A program made the translations under genes and the position numbers. DNA of 58,888 bases from an uncultured Prevotella sp. (GTDB lineage Bacteria > Bacteroidota > Bacteroidia > Bacteroidales > Bacteroidaceae), in assembly GCA_905236875.1 (NCBI GenBank), contig CAJOQT010000039.1, positions 1-58,888 of the forward strand, written 5' to 3'. Positions 46,924-56,366 of this stretch are shown in pieces (the stretch's first letter is position 1; each line of letters starts with the position of its first letter). Below the pieces are notes generated by a model. It was given only the letters and a program-made list of their open reading frames with translations, searched no databases and was not told where the DNA came from.

Positions 46924-47007
46924 TTACTACTTCCCATGTCGTTCTTATGTCCCTTCGGTCCGTTGCCTCTCCCCCTCGGGGGAGCTGGAGAGGGGCTTGT
47001 CCGTTGT

Positions 47008-48486
47008 CTATTTAAACACAACCGGCTTGCCCTCTGTCTTCAAGACATCTGCAAAACGCTGGGGCTGTATGGTGACTGGACCACGCATAAATTCAGGTAT
47101 GTTGTAGCACTTCATGAACTGGCGGTGATAGTCGGGATCGGCACAAGGCAGCTCAAAGGGTTTGGAGGCTTTTCCGTTCTTGTCGATATGGGCGAAGAAC
47201 GGACGGGTATAGTTGCCGTCGTCGCGACGACTACTGAATACCAGCCAGCGACCGTTGCTCGACCAGGCGTGGTAGCTCTCCGTATCGGGGGAGTTGACCG
47301 TCTTCATCGGAGCAGCCTCACCTGTCTGCAAGTCCAGCATCCAGAGGTCGGCATCATGGTGCCAGATATGGAACACACCATACTGTGCCATAGCAAACAC
47401 AAGGAAACGACCGTCGGGAGAGATACGCGGCAGCGTGGCACTCATGTCCATCGCGGCAGCATCGAACACCAGTTCGCGCTCTCCAAACTGCAGGGTTGAC
47501 GGGTCAAACGACTTCTTATAGATATTGTACTTCAACTCCTTACCCCTGCTGATGACCTCTATGCCCCTGTCAATAGAGTCAGTATAGACGAAGTGGGCAC
47601 TACAATAGTACAGCGACTTGCCGTCAGGAGCCCAGAAGGGAAACACCTCAAACTCCTCCGGGTCATTCTCGATGTTGGTAACCTCGTTCGTCTCCAGGTT
47701 GAAGACCATCATGTCACTCTCCGAATCGAACACCTCAATCTTGTTGATGTTGGTCGTATGGAAGCTCTGGTGCGTCTTGTTCGTGGAATAGACAATCAGC
47801 TTGAGCCACGGATGCCAGGCGGGATAGACACCAGCCGAGAGCAGGGAGTCGTTCTTCATGTTGATCTTGCTGACCTCCCCGTCGTAGGCAATGACGGTTC
47901 CACCCAAATGCTGACGGGCATGGAACTGCATACGTTCAGGGTTGTACTGCTGGTAGTTATGACAGTTGATGCATTGTCCTGCACCTTCCTCGCTGCATAG
48001 CATATTGTCGTAGATGACACTCTCGTCGTAGTTCTCCAAACAACGCTGATTGATGGTCAGGTCTTCATAGCTGACATACGATGGAGAAATAAGCCGGTAG
48101 CTGATATATGGGTCGATGGAATCGGGCGAAACATAGATATGGAATGGCTGATAGCGTGACCATTGCTCTCCTTGTCGCATATAGACATCGACGATGATGT
48201 CGCGCTGCGCTGTCAGACGTTTCCATTCGTCCGTGCTGGGCTGTACCTTGTCACCACCGCAGACCACTTCCTCACTGCCGGCCTTGAAACAGGCAACCAA
48301 CTCGTCGGCTGCACTATCGGCCTCGAAGGTCAACGGAGCAATATTCACGGGAACCGTGACATTGGTGTAGTCGGGATAGATGGCAGGCAGCGACCGGACC
48401 GTCTTATATGTCTCAGGGACACGAGGGCCACAGGAGGATAAAAGTAAAAAGGTGAAAAGGTAAAAAGGTAAAAAACGCTTGCCCAT
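47008..48486 (-). CDS. PD40/TolB-like propeller lipoprotein with a CxxCH motif
   Basis: The product has 492 residues with a lipobox (FLLLSSCGP). Repeated WSPDG-type blades are visible (PFWAPDGKSLYYCSA, PRISPDGRFLVFAMA, AWSSNGRWLVFSSRRDDG), so a beta-propeller is expected. GQCINCHNYQQ near residues 172-182 is a c-type heme-like CxxCH. Whether heme is bound is unknown. The signal core LPFYLFTFLLL is coded by the GGTAAAAA tandem at 48439-48475. It follows the DUF6057 gene by 27 nt. I recall the two families as common neighbours in Bacteroidota. No function is assigned. Confidence 0.8.
   Translation of the reverse strand: MGKRFLPFYLFTFLLLSSCGPRVPETYKTVRSLPAIYPDYTNVTVPVNIAPLTFEADSAADELVACFKAGSEEVVCGGDKVQPSTDEWKRLTAQRDIIVDVYMRQGEQWSRYQPFHIYVSPDSIDPYISYRLISPSYVSYEDLTINQRCLENYDESVIYDNMLCSEEGAGQCINCHNYQQYNPERMQFHARQHLGGTVIAYDGEVSKINMKNDSLLSAGVYPAWHPWLKLIVYSTNKTHQSFHTTNINKIEVFDSESDMMVFNLETNEVTNIENDPEEFEVFPFWAPDGKSLYYCSAHFVYTDSIDRGIEVISRGKELKYNIYKKSFDPSTLQFGERELVFDAAAMDMSATLPRISPDGRFLVFAMAQYGVFHIWHHDADLWMLDLQTGEAAPMKTVNSPDTESYHAWSSNGRWLVFSSRRDDGNYTRPFFAHIDKNGKASKPFELPCADPDYHRQFMKCYNIPEFMRGPVTIQPQRFADVLKTEGKPVVFK
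48439..48475 (-). repeat. GGTAAAAA octamer array coding a signal-peptide core
   Basis: About four AAAAGGTA-type units at the 5' end of the PD40 gene. The counterpart is at 16664-16698. Confidence 0.85.
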
Positions 48487-48513
48487 TAAATATCAAACTT
48501 TTAAACTCTTAAA

Positions 48514-50325
48514 CTAAAGGTATGTCAGGTTACTTAACAAATAGTAGTCGAAATAGAACGTGTCGCCAAAGGCAGGATAGAGAATCTCGCGTACCTCCTC
48601 CACGTCCCGGCCTTCAAACAGCTTCATCTGTTCCATGAAGCGACGGTAACTCTCCTTCACGTCAGGATGATAGGGCAGTTTCAGGGCATCAGGCCGGTTG
48701 AGGTTAGCAAACAGATAAGCCGCCTCCTGATAGTGGCGGGGTATTTTCTCGTGAGGGTGCAGCTCGGCATATTTGATGAAACGCGCCCAGAACTGGTCGG
48801 GATTCTTCGTCCATAGCGTTGCCAGCAGGCACTGCTCCTGAAAATACGGATCATCACTGTCGAGCTTCGCCAACAGCTGCATCAGGTATTTCTCCGTATA
48901 GCCGTTGTCGGCACCCACCATATCGGGATAGTGCAGCATGTGGAGTATCGGACCTGTCTCGGCGGCCTCTGCCATACGCTTCGGATTACGCTGCACATCT
49001 TCCATCAGCTCTGCCCAACGATCATAATACAAGGTATGTTTCAGCAATCCCGTAAACTTATGCATGACCTTCACCTCGCCACTCATCATGGCGCTGCGGG
49101 CCATGTACTTCAGGTGTTCCGTACGCCATCCATACTCCACGCCACCCTCAATGCAAAGGTGATGACAGTCGTTCATCATGCCGTAGTTATAGTATATCAT
49201 ACTGCCTACAATCTGTGAGGCCTGGATGGGGAAGGGCGACTCCGGACGACGTGAACCGCCACGATAGTGATACATCTCGTCACCCTGACGACCCAGACGG
49301 GCAAGTGCCAGGTTGCGCATCATCACAACGGGACGAGTCGGTGAACATTCTTGCTTGGCAGCTTCCTCCAGCACATCTCCCCACTTAACCTGTTCCACAT
49401 AGTGCTGCATGGCCAGCTCACGATGGAAGTTCTCGTCCCTGAACCAGAACACCACTACGCCAGCCGTCAGCACAGCGACGATAAAGAGGTTTGAGATTTG
49501 AAGTTTGAAGCTTTTGGTTTGAAGCTAAAGGCTTACGAATCGGAAGATGACTGGCACGGCAATAAAGAAGACGGCCAGCAGGATATAGGGCAGATAGTAT
49601 TCCGGATAGGACTCGAGGATGCGGAACACGGGGAGTCCTGCCCACCAGATGTTGGCGATATTGGTATGATGGAAGAGAAAACGGTAGTCCATCAACGGTA
49701 CAGCCACCACACAAAGCAGGGCAATCACCGCCTCCACCGTCAGTGTGTGCGAAGGCTTCTCCTTCGCAACCGCCGCCACGAGCACCGCCACCAGTATGGC
49801 AGCCAGCGCATAGATGCCGAACAACGGATAGCCGACAACAGCAGTAACAACAGGGAACAGAAACCGCAGACCATACCTGGCAGGCATGCAGCGGCCAGCC
49901 CATACCAGGGCAACAAAGACCGTCGTGCCAATGGTCGGAGCGAAGAACCATCCCCTCATCTTTTGCACATAAATCCAGTAGCCCATATCTACATCGGCAA
50001 TCAGCAGCAGGGCGACAGGAACCAGCAGCAGGGCACTCCATGCCGCAGGTATGCGGAAGGCTTTCCTGGTCAGCCACATCAACAACAGCCACCAGACACA
50101 CAACAGCAAGACACCCAGCCAAGGACGATAGAGAAACTGCGTAAAGAAAGTGCCCAGCCAAGTCAAGAAACCGGCCGGCACAATCATTTGCTGCTCAAAG
50201 AAGAGCGTCGTAAAAAGGAACAGGTTGAGTTCCTGTACCTTCCACAGCAGATGCGACTCGAATAAGAGTAATGCACCGGCTGCTACAACGACGGCTGCTA
50301 TCGGCAGAATGGCTTTCTTGCTCAT
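48514..50325 (-). pseudogene. DUF6057-like membrane protein gene interrupted by an in-frame TAG in a repeat
   Basis: Two open stretches in the same frame belong together. The N-terminal part (50325 to 49528, 266 residues) has many membrane helices (for example LLLFESHLLW, GVLLLCVWWLLLMWL). The C-terminal part (49473 to 48514) is a soluble helical domain, beginning with the last membrane segment VVVFWFRDENFHRELAMQHYVEQVKWGDV. Between them a TAG at 49525-49527 sits inside a TTTGAAG-type repeat (about 49485-49530), whose read-through would be LQTKSFKLQISNL. There is no frameshift. The gene is either dead, split into two polypeptides (a GTG at 49473 could start the second), or read by suppression. 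Confidence 0.7.
49485..49530. repeat. TTTGAAG-type repeat interrupting the DUF6057 gene
   Basis: Tandem variants of TTTGAAG/TTTGAGA occur in a gene-internal position, similar in style to the CTCAAAT tandem at 14216-14240. It introduces the amber codon but keeps the frame. Confidence 0.7.
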
Positions 50326-50402
50326 TTAATCACAACCTTGAACTCCTAGTTCCTCCCCCAGTCCTCCCCCTTGACAGGGGGAGTTAGAGGGGGTCCGGGG
50401 GG

Positions 50403-51914
50403 TCACTTAATTACAACCTTTTTACCATTATATATATATATACCCTTGGTGGGATGTTCCACCTGACGACCGTCAAGCGTATAGTAACGGTTGTCGGTAA
50501 CAATATTACGTACGACACTATGCATGCCAGTAGCAACCTTCAGGGTGCAGAACTGGAAGTAGGTCGGATCGTCGTACTTGGCCGTATCATTGGTCTTCAG
50601 ATACTTGCCAGTACCAACGTTCTTCATCGAAAAGCCCTTTCCGCTAACATACTCCATCTGCCAGACGGCACCATTCACAATATCCTGACCGTTATGCTTA
50701 GCGTTGGGATTCGTCTCACTGTTACCCAGGATAAAGCTGCAATAGCCATCCAATGGCTGTGAGTTCAGATAGCCGGGAGCATAGCCGCCCCAAACCTGAT
50801 ACTCCGTTCCCTGGGGCGTAATCAGTCGCAGGAAATAGCCATTTGCCACGTCACTGCAAGATTCCAACTTCCAAAGATTACCGGTATTGGTGTCAACGAA
50901 CGCCGAAGCATAGATGTCAAAGCCTAAATGCTGCTCAGCAGAGCCGTAAAAGGCCTTACCTAATGTTTCGTTTACAATGGCGAACGGCGTACTGCCAATC
51001 TCTGCCAAACTGGTAAACCGCTTGTCTATCTGATAAGTAGCTGAAGCGGTAGGATCGTCAATCTCTGCCTCAATGCCCATCAGGTGCAAGGCCTTCTGGG
51101 CATAACGCTGACCCATGATACGATAGCCTTGAGCGGTGAAGTGCAGGTGATCGTCCTTACCAGGACAGCCATCTGAAGAAATGACATAAGAATTGGGGAT
51201 GACATCCGGAACAGTAGCGATGACATTATTGTGCGCCCAGCAGGCACCACCGGCAGCCTGACTTAACATCTCACCGACAAACAAGGGAACGTCATTGGCA
51301 TTCAGGCCAAGGTCACTAATAAGGCGGTTGTAGATGGTCTTTACTTTCTGAGGCCAATCCGACTGAGTGTTATTGCTCTCACCCTGATGCAACAGAATGC
51401 CCTTGATGACTCCCGACTGCTGTGCAATCTTCGCCATATCGACCAGTCGTTTATACGGGTCATTGTCGTAGGCTTTAAAATAGTTGATGAGCCAACCCTC
51501 TGATGACGGATCCATCGAAGCAATATAACCTGCTACCTCTTCTTGAATAAAGCCTTCTATCTTAGTACCACCGATGGCCACATCGACCACACCGACTTTA
51601 ACGTTTTCCGGCAGGTTCTTCACCATGGTGCGACCGAAGTAGTCGGCCATGCCCAGTCCCGTTCCCTGACGGACGATAGGAGGATATGCCGTGTACCATT
51701 GTCCCATGGTACGTGCGGGATCCGAGAAATTCACACAAGCCATCGTCTGGAAACACGGGTCAACATACTGTTTGTCAATGGCTTCAGGGGTAGCATTACC
51801 CTCCATGTTCGACTGTCCGAAACACAGATAGACATAGAAGTTGGGATCAACAGCAGCTTTCATACTCAAAAAGGGAAGCACAAGAAGCACTGAAAAAAAC
51901 AAAATACGTTTCAT
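50403..51914 (-). CDS. CE6-type acetyl xylan esterase (SGNH, sialate O-acetylesterase family) with C-terminal tail
   Basis: This is a 503-residue secreted protein. The signal peptide MKRILFFSVLLVLPFLSMKA is followed by the SGNH blocks: FGQSNMEGNATPEA (Ser), a Gly/Asn region with LLHQGESNN, and late CPGKDDHLHFTAQGYRIMGQRYA (Asp/His). This arrangement fits CE6 acetyl xylan esterases. Residues about 290-460 resemble a lectin-like binding region. It ends with the short tail TLDGRQVEHPTKGIYIYNGKKVVIK. The gene has its own promoter at 51944-51974. The 77-nt gap after it holds a C/G-rich repeat (50352-50402). Confidence 0.88.
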   Translation of the reverse strand: MKRILFFSVLLVLPFLSMKAAVDPNFYVYLCFGQSNMEGNATPEAIDKQYVDPCFQTMACVNFSDPARTMGQWYTAYPPIVRQGTGLGMADYFGRTMVKNLPENVKVGVVDVAIGGTKIEGFIQEEVAGYIASMDPSSEGWLINYFKAYDNDPYKRLVDMAKIAQQSGVIKGILLHQGESNNTQSDWPQKVKTIYNRLISDLGLNANDVPLFVGEMLSQAAGGACWAHNNVIATVPDVIPNSYVISSDGCPGKDDHLHFTAQGYRIMGQRYAQKALHLMGIEAEIDDPTASATYQIDKRFTSLAEIGSTPFAIVNETLGKAFYGSAEQHLGFDIYASAFVDTNTGNLWKLESCSDVANGYFLRLITPQGTEYQVWGGYAPGYLNSQPLDGYCSFILGNSETNPNAKHNGQDIVNGAVWQMEYVSGKGFSMKNVGTGKYLKTNDTAKYDDPTYFQFCTLKVATGMHSVVRNIVTDNRYYTLDGRQVEHPTKGIYIYNGKKVVIK

Positions 51915-51943
51915 TTTTTCAATTAGTCTCTAAAATTCGGCTG

Positions 51944-51974
51944 CAAAGGTACTGTATTTATCCGACTTCCCAAA
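51944..51974 (-). promoter_or_regulatory. Promoter of the CE6 esterase gene
   Basis: On the minus strand this reads TTTG (51971-51974), 19 nt, TACCTTTG (51944-51951), about 30 nt before the ATG. Confidence 0.75.
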
Positions 51975-52017
51975 CTTTTAAGTGTATCAAATATACCCAT
52001 CTGATGTTACAATCTTC

Positions 52018-53232
52018 CTACCACTGTCCTTCCGGGGCACGGATGGAGGAGTAGTTTGACATGACATTCGTGTCGGTGTCGCGCCCTAAAAGGAACTTGT
52101 CGATGAAGGCCTGCACCTCGGCATACTGTATTTCAGGCAACCGGCAATGCATGTGACCGTCGGCTATACTCCAACCCATACGGTCGGCAATGCCGAAGCT
52201 TTCCCACACCTTACGGGCGGCCTGTGCCGATACCAGCATCGACTCGTCGGCCAGCCACTTGTAGTCGGGATTACCCAACAGCAGCAGGGCACGCGGACAA
52301 ATCATCGCACAGAGTTCGTGCTGGTCATAAGGCAGGCGATAGACATTATCGCCTGAGAACTGCTCGCGCTGGCTCTCCAGGAACCAGTGGTAGTCAGTAC
52401 GTTCCAGACTCTCCACCTCCTCCAGGGTATAGGACACACGCCAGGCTGCGGCTCCACCGCCTCCAGGCTCCTGCGGAATGGTGAGGGCGATGCGCTCGTC
52501 GAAGGCTCCACAGTAAAGGGCCATCTTACCGGCATAGCTACAACCCGTCACTCCAATGCGGCTCATGTCAATCTTCGTCTGATCGGCACCTAACTGCTGC
52601 AGTCCGTCAAGCAGACGGCTCAAGCCCCAAGCCCACTCGCTATAGGCACCGTTGTCCTTCAGCTGAGGATACAGCCGGTCGAAATTGTGCTCACCCCGCT
52701 CATGGTGCGGACCCCACTGTCCGTAGTCGTTCACCTGCTTCTCATGGTAAATCATCGTGGCAATGGGGCGTCCCTCGAACAGCTGTCGGGGCAGGGCAAT
52801 TCCGCTGGTACCGATCATCAGCGCAAACGGAGCCTGACCTGTCGTAGGATAAACAATCTCTGAACGCAGCGTCAGGGTCTCTCCATTAACGGTAACATCG
52901 ACAATGAGCGTGTCACCGTCCATGCGGGCCTTCACGCTCTCCTGACTGACGGCCGGCTTCTCACCGATGCCGTAATGCTGTATCTGTGCACTGATCTCGT
53001 TGCGTCGGCGTTCCCAGTCGCTGAAACTGCTGACACTTTCCAGTGCATTGGGCAGCGTGCGTATCTCAGGCAGTTTACTGACATCGGGCATCTCCGGCTT
53101 GGGGAAGTGGGCACCAGTGTTCTCCTGCCCATAGACAAGCGGCACCACGTTGTTAGACTGCTGACCATAGGTCTTTGTCTGCACCAGCAGACAGAAAGAC
53201 AATACCGTCATTAACCATAATTTCCGTTTCAT
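52018..53232 (-). CDS. CE15 glucuronoyl esterase-like enzyme
   Basis: This is a 404-residue secreted alpha/beta hydrolase (signal MKRKLWLMTVLSFCLLVQTKTYG). It has the CE15 nucleophile region VTGCSYAGKMALYCGAFDERIALTIPQEPGGGGAA and late YDQHELCAMICPRALLLLGN. The His motif is ADGHMHCRLPE. Glucuronoyl esterases cleave the ester between lignin alcohols and 4-O-methyl-glucuronate on xylan. Most have GCSRxG. Here the Arg after Ser is Tyr, so activity or specificity may differ. It is 19 nt downstream of another esterase gene. Confidence 0.85.
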   Translation of the reverse strand: MKRKLWLMTVLSFCLLVQTKTYGQQSNNVVPLVYGQENTGAHFPKPEMPDVSKLPEIRTLPNALESVSSFSDWERRRNEISAQIQHYGIGEKPAVSQESVKARMDGDTLIVDVTVNGETLTLRSEIVYPTTGQAPFALMIGTSGIALPRQLFEGRPIATMIYHEKQVNDYGQWGPHHERGEHNFDRLYPQLKDNGAYSEWAWGLSRLLDGLQQLGADQTKIDMSRIGVTGCSYAGKMALYCGAFDERIALTIPQEPGGGGAAAWRVSYTLEEVESLERTDYHWFLESQREQFSGDNVYRLPYDQHELCAMICPRALLLLGNPDYKWLADESMLVSAQAARKVWESFGIADRMGWSIADGHMHCRLPEIQYAEVQAFIDKFLLGRDTDTNVMSNYSSIRAPEGQW

Positions 53233-53251
53233 GGCATCAAGTGGTTTTTAG

Positions 53252-54187
53252 TTATTTGGCAGCAGCCTCCTTCAGGAAGAACTCAGTCATCTGCCGGAAA
53301 GTGTCATCATTAAATGTCACAGGACCGTGTCCGCCTTCGGGCACGCTGACGAAAGCCTCCAGACGGCCAGCCCCCTTCAGGGCTTCAGAAAAGAACACTC
53401 CCTGGCAATGGGGCACCACGTTGTCTGCCTCACCATGGAAGACGAGGAAGCGCGGCACCTCGGCATTGACATAGGTGATAGGACTGATCAGACTTACCAT
53501 ATCAGGCAGATCGGCAGGAGCACCGCCGATGAGTGCTGCTTCAGGCGAATTGCCGTCGTTCACGGTCTCACACTTGTTCATGTGTGCCATATCGACAGGT
53601 CCGAACCAATCGACCACAGCATCTACGGTGCTGGAGAAATCGAGATTGCCGCCTACTGTCCCCTCAATATCCACGGTCGTGCTGCCTACTGTACGCTCAC
53701 GCATGTTATTGGTCACACCAGCCAGCGACGAGAGATGTCCTCCGCTGCTGAAACCTGTGATACCGATGAATGAGGTATCGAGCTTATATTCTGCGGCATG
53801 GGCACGGATGAAACGCAAGGCAGCCTTCACGTCGTTGATCTGTGCAGGAAACTTGGCGTCACCACTGCTACGGTGGTTGATGCTGACCACAGCAAAGCCT
53901 GCATCGATGAGCGGCTTACCCAGCGACAAGTAACCAAAAGCCTTCATGTTGTTGGCAAACCAGGCACTGCCATAGATCGTAACGATTACCTTATACTTGT
54001 CCTGACCTGTCTCTGGCAGGTAGATATCCATACGATGAGCCTCCAGGTCGTCACCGGCATAGTTGACATCCTTGTACGTCGGATTGGTTTCCGGCATGGC
54101 AAAACCCTGGGGCTGAGCACTGGCGAAAAGGGCACAGCCTAACAGGCAACAGCCTATCAAAAACAAACGATTTGCTCTATTCTTCAT
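53252..54187 (-). CDS. Secreted esterase/lipase-family alpha/beta hydrolase
   Basis: This is a 311-residue protein with a signal peptide (LFLIGCCLLGCALFASAQ). It has a BD-FAE/lipase-like fold: the oxyanion segment VIVTIYGSAWF, nucleophile elbow GITGFSSGGHLSSLAG, the acid region PRFLVFHGEADNVVP and the His in PEGGHGPVTFND. Similar enzymes in xylan loci act as feruloyl or acetyl esterases. The true substrate is unproven. It lies between the GH43 gene (44 nt upstream) and CE15 (19 nt downstream), so cotranscription is likely. Confidence 0.85.
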   Translation of the reverse strand: MKNRANRLFLIGCCLLGCALFASAQPQGFAMPETNPTYKDVNYAGDDLEAHRMDIYLPETGQDKYKVIVTIYGSAWFANNMKAFGYLSLGKPLIDAGFAVVSINHRSSGDAKFPAQINDVKAALRFIRAHAAEYKLDTSFIGITGFSSGGHLSSLAGVTNNMRERTVGSTTVDIEGTVGGNLDFSSTVDAVVDWFGPVDMAHMNKCETVNDGNSPEAALIGGAPADLPDMVSLISPITYVNAEVPRFLVFHGEADNVVPHCQGVFFSEALKGAGRLEAFVSVPEGGHGPVTFNDDTFRQMTEFFLKEAAAK

Positions 54188-54230
54188 ATACTTTGTACAT
54201 TATCAATTGTCCATTATCCATTGTCCATTC

Positions 54231-56288
54231 TTAATTAATCAGGAATATCTTCTCCTTTCCCTGCCATACACATCTGACAGTAGCACGACCGTCAGTGACA
54301 GGACTGATGGTAATCTGCATGCCAGGCACGTTAGAAGAAGCCTCTAGCTTGGTGTTGGCGTTCAGCGGGCCATACATCTGATAATGTGACAGGTCGGTAT
54401 AGCCATTGGCATTGGTGGAGAAGACGGGGCGAGAGGGCACATTGAGTTTCTTGCCATCGGCAGTGATGGTTACCTGTGGAACAACAGGAGCCTCACAGGG
54501 CAGACCATTCTTCGAGAAACCGATGCCGTGAAGGTCGAAGAGTCCCTGTGGACGCTGCGGCTGCTGTGGCCTACCCCATTGCGGGCGGCTGTTCTGCGGC
54601 TGTTCTATCTCAGGACCTTCGGCTACCAAGTAGATGGCATGCTTGCCCGTCAGTCCCTCCACAGCAGGAACATTCTGGGATATCTTCAGATGAAGGGCAG
54701 AGGGATTGTTGTTCTGCATGGCAGCCACGTCGAACGTGGCAATCTCCTGACCATTCCAGGGGTTATCCAAACGGACATGAATCTTAAAAGCACCATGCTG
54801 ACCGTGTGTCAGGTCGAGCGTGAGCTTGGTGCCATCACCTGCCTTGGTGCCCTCAAAGGCCTTGATGCCCTTGGTGTCCTGTGCCAGTCCGCCAAAGCCG
54901 AAGTACTTGAAACCTACGATGCCTCCATTGGTGATGCCGGCCAGATCCATGGAGTTGTTCCATACGTCGTGGTTGTCCTGCATCCATTCGTGGCTGTTGG
55001 TGCCGCCAGACATCCAACAGGCGATACCGGCAGAGTAATAGGCGTAGGGTGGCAGACCAAAGATCTGGAAGCCCTCGCTGGTAACCTCGGCACCCGTGTA
55101 TTCTGTTCCGTCAGTGGCCTTTGCCGTCCATTTATTGTTTGCAGCGTAGGGGTCGTAGGCTACGATACGTACCTGTCCACCCTTTGCTACAGGCTTCTTG
55201 TCCCACTCTATCTTCACGGGAGCTACCATCGCCTGACGGGCATAGCCGAAGCCACGCGGCGGACGGTGATAGAACACATACCACTGGCCGTTGATCTCCT
55301 GCAGGGAGCCGTGAGTATTGTGACCTGCATTGGTGGTGATAAGCTGCGAACCGTCCTCATTGACCACGACTCCGCGTGAATCAACAAGCACGCCACCTGA
55401 ACGCCACGGCCCTAACGGGCTGTCACCGTATGCGTAGCGCAGGGCAGAGTTGGTATTACCAAGACCATATTCCCTGCCGGAATAGCCGGAGAACACCATC
55501 ACGTACTTATTGCCCACCTGACGGATAGACGAGGCCTCGAAGAAATTGAAGTCGAGCGGATTCTGGCCATTATAAAGAGCCTTGTACACGCTGCCTTCCG
55601 GGTCGAGCAGTCTGCCGTCGGCACTACTGGCAGGGATGAAGGGGTCTATCAGTTCCGTACCCTCGCGCTTGGAGTACATGGTGTTCTGATCCAGCTCACA
55701 GGCGGTGGAATGCTGGAAGCCATAGAACACGTATGCACGGAAGCCTTTGACAAAGTCGGGGTCTTTTTTGTTAGTAACCGTTTCAACAAACACTGACGGG
55801 TCAAAATCAATGAGAGAACCTGGCAGGCATCTCAAGCCATCTTCCGTCAGGTTGACAGGAACGAACGGCCCGTTGGGACGGTCGCCCTTGCACACCATTG
55901 GCACACGCTGCCAGCCACGGCTGTGGGGATAGAGCCAATAGGTCTTCTTGCCCGTGACCTTGTCAACGGTCTCCACCAGATCCGGGGCAAACATGGTATC
56001 CCATCTGCCATTCACGAAATAGGAGAAGACGGGGCCCTCATCGCGCCACTGGCTGAGGTCTTCTACGGGTGCCGACCACATACGGATGTCATTGCCGCAG
56101 TATTCTGAATAGTGCGTATCGTGAGAACCGATGATGTAGGCTCTCAGTTTTCCTGGGCGGTCAGGGTCTTCAAACACACGGGGTTCGCCGTCGGGAAGGT
56201 GTTCCCAAAGCGGCAGGTAAGGATTCTGTGCCATGCACCATGTGACATGACACAAGGTGAAGGTCAATACGATCAACAGTCGTTTCAT
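54231..56288 (-). CDS. GH43 family glycosidase with CBM6-like C-terminus
   Basis: This is a 685-residue secreted enzyme (signal MKRLLIVLTFTLCHVTWCMAQ). Propeller segments include PRVFEDPDRPGKLRAYIIGSHD, FAPDLVETVDKVTGKKTYWLYPHS and the DFDPSVFVET catalytic-type region. The segment EASSIRQVGNKYVMVFSGYSG supplies the acid region. A CBM6-like sandwich follows (LTLDLTHGQHGAFKIHVRLDNPW). A short Gln/Pro/Arg-rich linker (QNSRPQWGRPQQPQRPQG) precedes the last domain. Arabinofuranosidase or xylosidase activity on xylan is likely. A TATCTTTG box (minus, 56325-56332) lies 37 nt before the ATG. Confidence 0.85.
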   Translation of the reverse strand: MKRLLIVLTFTLCHVTWCMAQNPYLPLWEHLPDGEPRVFEDPDRPGKLRAYIIGSHDTHYSEYCGNDIRMWSAPVEDLSQWRDEGPVFSYFVNGRWDTMFAPDLVETVDKVTGKKTYWLYPHSRGWQRVPMVCKGDRPNGPFVPVNLTEDGLRCLPGSLIDFDPSVFVETVTNKKDPDFVKGFRAYVFYGFQHSTACELDQNTMYSKREGTELIDPFIPASSADGRLLDPEGSVYKALYNGQNPLDFNFFEASSIRQVGNKYVMVFSGYSGREYGLGNTNSALRYAYGDSPLGPWRSGGVLVDSRGVVVNEDGSQLITTNAGHNTHGSLQEINGQWYVFYHRPPRGFGYARQAMVAPVKIEWDKKPVAKGGQVRIVAYDPYAANNKWTAKATDGTEYTGAEVTSEGFQIFGLPPYAYYSAGIACWMSGGTNSHEWMQDNHDVWNNSMDLAGITNGGIVGFKYFGFGGLAQDTKGIKAFEGTKAGDGTKLTLDLTHGQHGAFKIHVRLDNPWNGQEIATFDVAAMQNNNPSALHLKISQNVPAVEGLTGKHAIYLVAEGPEIEQPQNSRPQWGRPQQPQRPQGLFDLHGIGFSKNGLPCEAPVVPQVTITADGKKLNVPSRPVFSTNANGYTDLSHYQMYGPLNANTKLEASSNVPGMQITISPVTDGRATVRCVWQGKEKIFLIN

Positions 56289-56366
56289 AGCTGGTCTTTT
56301 GAGTTAATGGGTTTATACTGGCTGCAAAGATACGAATTATTCAGAACATCGGAATTCGAATATGTA

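Noticed and set aside
49418..50161. 247-residue frame overlapping the DUF6057 gene in another frame
   Set aside because: It is Cys/Gly/Arg-rich nonsense relative to the membrane-helix pattern of the true frame. It stays open across the repeat only by chance.
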